The position numbers and the translations under genes are program-made. A stretch of DNA of 6,344 nt, taken from positions 1 to 6,344 of the forward strand of contig CAMPJQ010000173.1 of NCBI GenBank assembly GCA_946886925.1, in the 5' to 3' direction. The notes beneath the pieces were generated by a model. The model had not been told where the DNA came from and ran no database searches. It was given only the letters and a program-made list of their open reading frames with translations. Position 1 is the stretch's first letter, and the number at the start of each line of letters is the position of its first letter. This document shows, in pieces, positions 4,967 through 6,344 of this stretch. The DNA comes from an uncultured Terrimonas sp. GTDB lineage: Bacteria > Bacteroidota > Bacteroidia > Chitinophagales > Chitinophagaceae.

Positions 4967-6344
4967 CTATTTGCTCTTTTCCTCCAACTCCAGCAGCTTT
5001 TCAAATGTTTGTTCATACGCGCTGTTGGCGGCCGTAAGCGCTTCGCTGTTCTTTTGATAATTCGACTCGGCTGTAAGAAATTTATTTTTATCTGAATAAA
5101 TATCAGGAGAAGCCAACTGTGCTTCAAGCGTTGTTTTTTGCTGTGTAAGTGTGGCAATTCTTTCTTCGAGCTGCTGCAGGTTTTTTTGTTGCTTCTGCAA
5201 TTCTCTTTTTAATTCTTTATCAATTGGCGCTTTCGTTAAAGGTTTAACAGGAACTGGGGATTGTTGTCTTTCAGGTGTTTTCTTTTCTTCCGGCAAAGTC
5301 TTTTTTTCCTGCTGCTTTACGGCCACACTGTTTGTTTTTGCAGCCTCTGCTTTTTTTCGTTCTTTCCACTCCATCCATTCTTCATATCCGCCTGCAAAAT
5401 CTTTGATCTCATAATTTTCAATTTCCCATATCCGGTTGGCAGCTTTCGAAATAAAATGTCTGTCGTGGCTTACCATAATAAGACTGCCCTGGTAGCGGTT
5501 CAGCGCTTCAATCAACAGGTCAATGGAAAGCAGGTCCAGATGGTTGGTAGGCTCATCCAATATTAAGAAGTTGGCTTTGCTTACCATGGTTTTTGCCAAC
5601 GCAACTCTTGCTTTTTCGCCCCCGCTCAGCACCTTAATTTTTTTATCTGAATCATCACCGCTAAATAAAAAACATCCGAGCAGCGTTCTCAACTCCTGCT
5701 CCGTTTTCTGGCTGCCGCAATTTTTCATCTCCTCCAGGATGGTTTGCTGCACATTTAGCGCTTCTAACTGGTGCTGGGCATAAAAGCTTTCTTCCACATT
5801 ATGCCCCCAAATCCTCTCTCCTTTAAAGGACTCCGTGCCTGCCACGATCCTGAGCAGGGTAGACTTTCCTTTACCATTGGCGCCGATCAAAGCAATTTTA
5901 TCGCCCCGGTTAATTTCGGCGGATGTATTTTCAACAATCTTAATATTGCCAAAACTTTTACTCAGATGCTTTAAAGTGCATATTATTTTTCCCGGTATTT
6001 TATCCAACTGGAAGTTGATCTTTATTTCAGGACGGTCAACAGATACATCTTCTATACGGTCTAATTTATCCAGCCTTTTCATGGCACTTTGTGCGGCGGC
6101 AGCCTTCGTAGCCTTGGCGCGAAACCGTTCTATAAACCTTTCCTGCTGGCGGATATATTCCTTTTGGTTTTCAAAAGCCCGTTGCTGCAATTCCAGCCGC
6201 ATTTCTTTCTCTGTTTCATAAAAATCGAAATTGCCGTTGTAAAAATGCAGTTGCTGCTGGTATAGCTCCACGATCTTAGTAACCATGCGATTCAAAAAAT
6301 ATTTATCGTGGCTTACAATTACTACAGATCCTTTGTAATGCAGG
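4967..6344 (-). CDS. ABC-F family ATPase, C-terminal 458 residues (5' end outside window)
   Basis: A soluble twin-ATPase protein of the ABC-F family, whose members bind the ribosome E site and act in translation or antibiotic protection; they are not transporters. The frame runs in from the right edge and ends at TAG 4969-4967. Numbering from the first visible full codon, the fragment begins near the H-loop of the first ATPase domain (VSHDKYFLNR, H12). An interdomain helical linker rich in Q, E, R and K follows at about 27-97. The second domain has Walker A GANGKGKST (154-162), Q-loop Q190, signature LSGGE (239-243), Walker B LILDEPTNHLD (260-270, catalytic E264) and H-loop H293. A low-complexity K/E/P/Q segment (about 328-370) leads to a C-terminal coiled coil (about 371-458), as in Uup- or YdiF-type members. 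All visible catalytic residues are intact. The subfamily, and therefore housekeeping versus resistance role, cannot be settled without the N-terminal domain. Confidence 0.94.
   Translation of the reverse strand, partial: LHYKGSVVIVSHDKYFLNRMVTKIVELYQQQLHFYNGNFDFYETEKEMRLELQQRAFENQKEYIRQQERFIERFRAKATKAAAAQSAMKRLDKLDRIEDVSVDRPEIKINFQLDKIPGKIICTLKHLSKSFGNIKIVENTSAEINRGDKIALIGANGKGKSTLLRIVAGTESFKGERIWGHNVEESFYAQHQLEALNVQQTILEEMKNCGSQKTEQELRTLLGCFLFSGDDSDKKIKVLSGGEKARVALAKTMVSKANFLILDEPTNHLDLLSIDLLIEALNRYQGSLIMVSHDRHFISKAANRIWEIENYEIKDFAGGYEEWMEWKERKKAEAAKTNSVAVKQQEKKTLPEEKKTPERQQSPVPVKPLTKAPIDKELKRELQKQQKNLQQLEERIATLTQQKTTLEAQLASPDIYSDKNKFLTAESNYQKNSEALTAANSAYEQTFEKLLELEEKSK

Noticed and set aside
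4852..5157. Minus-strand frame of 101 codons overlapping the ABC-F 3' end
   Set aside because: It lies in another frame of the conserved ABC-F coiled-coil region and continues into repeat copy 2. Its K/R/Q-rich composition is what a shifted coiled-coil frame gives.

Overview
The window most likely comes from a member of the Bacteroidota, probably of the Chitinophagaceae type. The evidence is moderate GC content, no Shine-Dalgarno sequences before start codons, promoter boxes of the Bacteroidetes form (TTTG, spacer, TAnnTTTG), a NupG-like symporter paired with a Gfo/Idh/MocA oxidoreductase, and intergenic tracts of short degenerate repeats. The family assignment is an inference from style, not from a marker gene.

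Layout. Positions 1-2541 hold a minus-strand pair: a promoter (2508-2541), a nucleoside:H+ symporter-family permease (2450-1230) and, 99 bp further on, a Gfo/Idh/MocA oxidoreductase (1130 to the left edge, 3' end cut off). These look like one transcription unit for uptake and oxidation of a sugar-like compound. Positions 2603-4189 hold a plus-strand MATE efflux gene (preferred start 2777). Its roughly 135-base leader contains a three-codon mini-ORF, a terminator-like hairpin with a T tract and a competing long-range pairing, so it may be an attenuator. A hairpin at 4269-4301 lies between the MATE gene and a convergent 34-codon gene for a small membrane protein (4425-4321, minus), and may terminate both.

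Positions 4426-4966 have no convincing gene. They carry a degenerate ACAAGGT tract, a T/G-rich stretch and two copies, 153 bp apart, of an element with small hairpins. The second copy ends 11 bp from the stop of the last gene, an ABC-F ATPase (right edge to 4967, minus, 5' end missing).

The genes are ordinary families. I see no defence, CRISPR or mobile-element system and no complete new system. The most interesting items are the MATE leader, the small membrane protein and the duplicated hairpin element.
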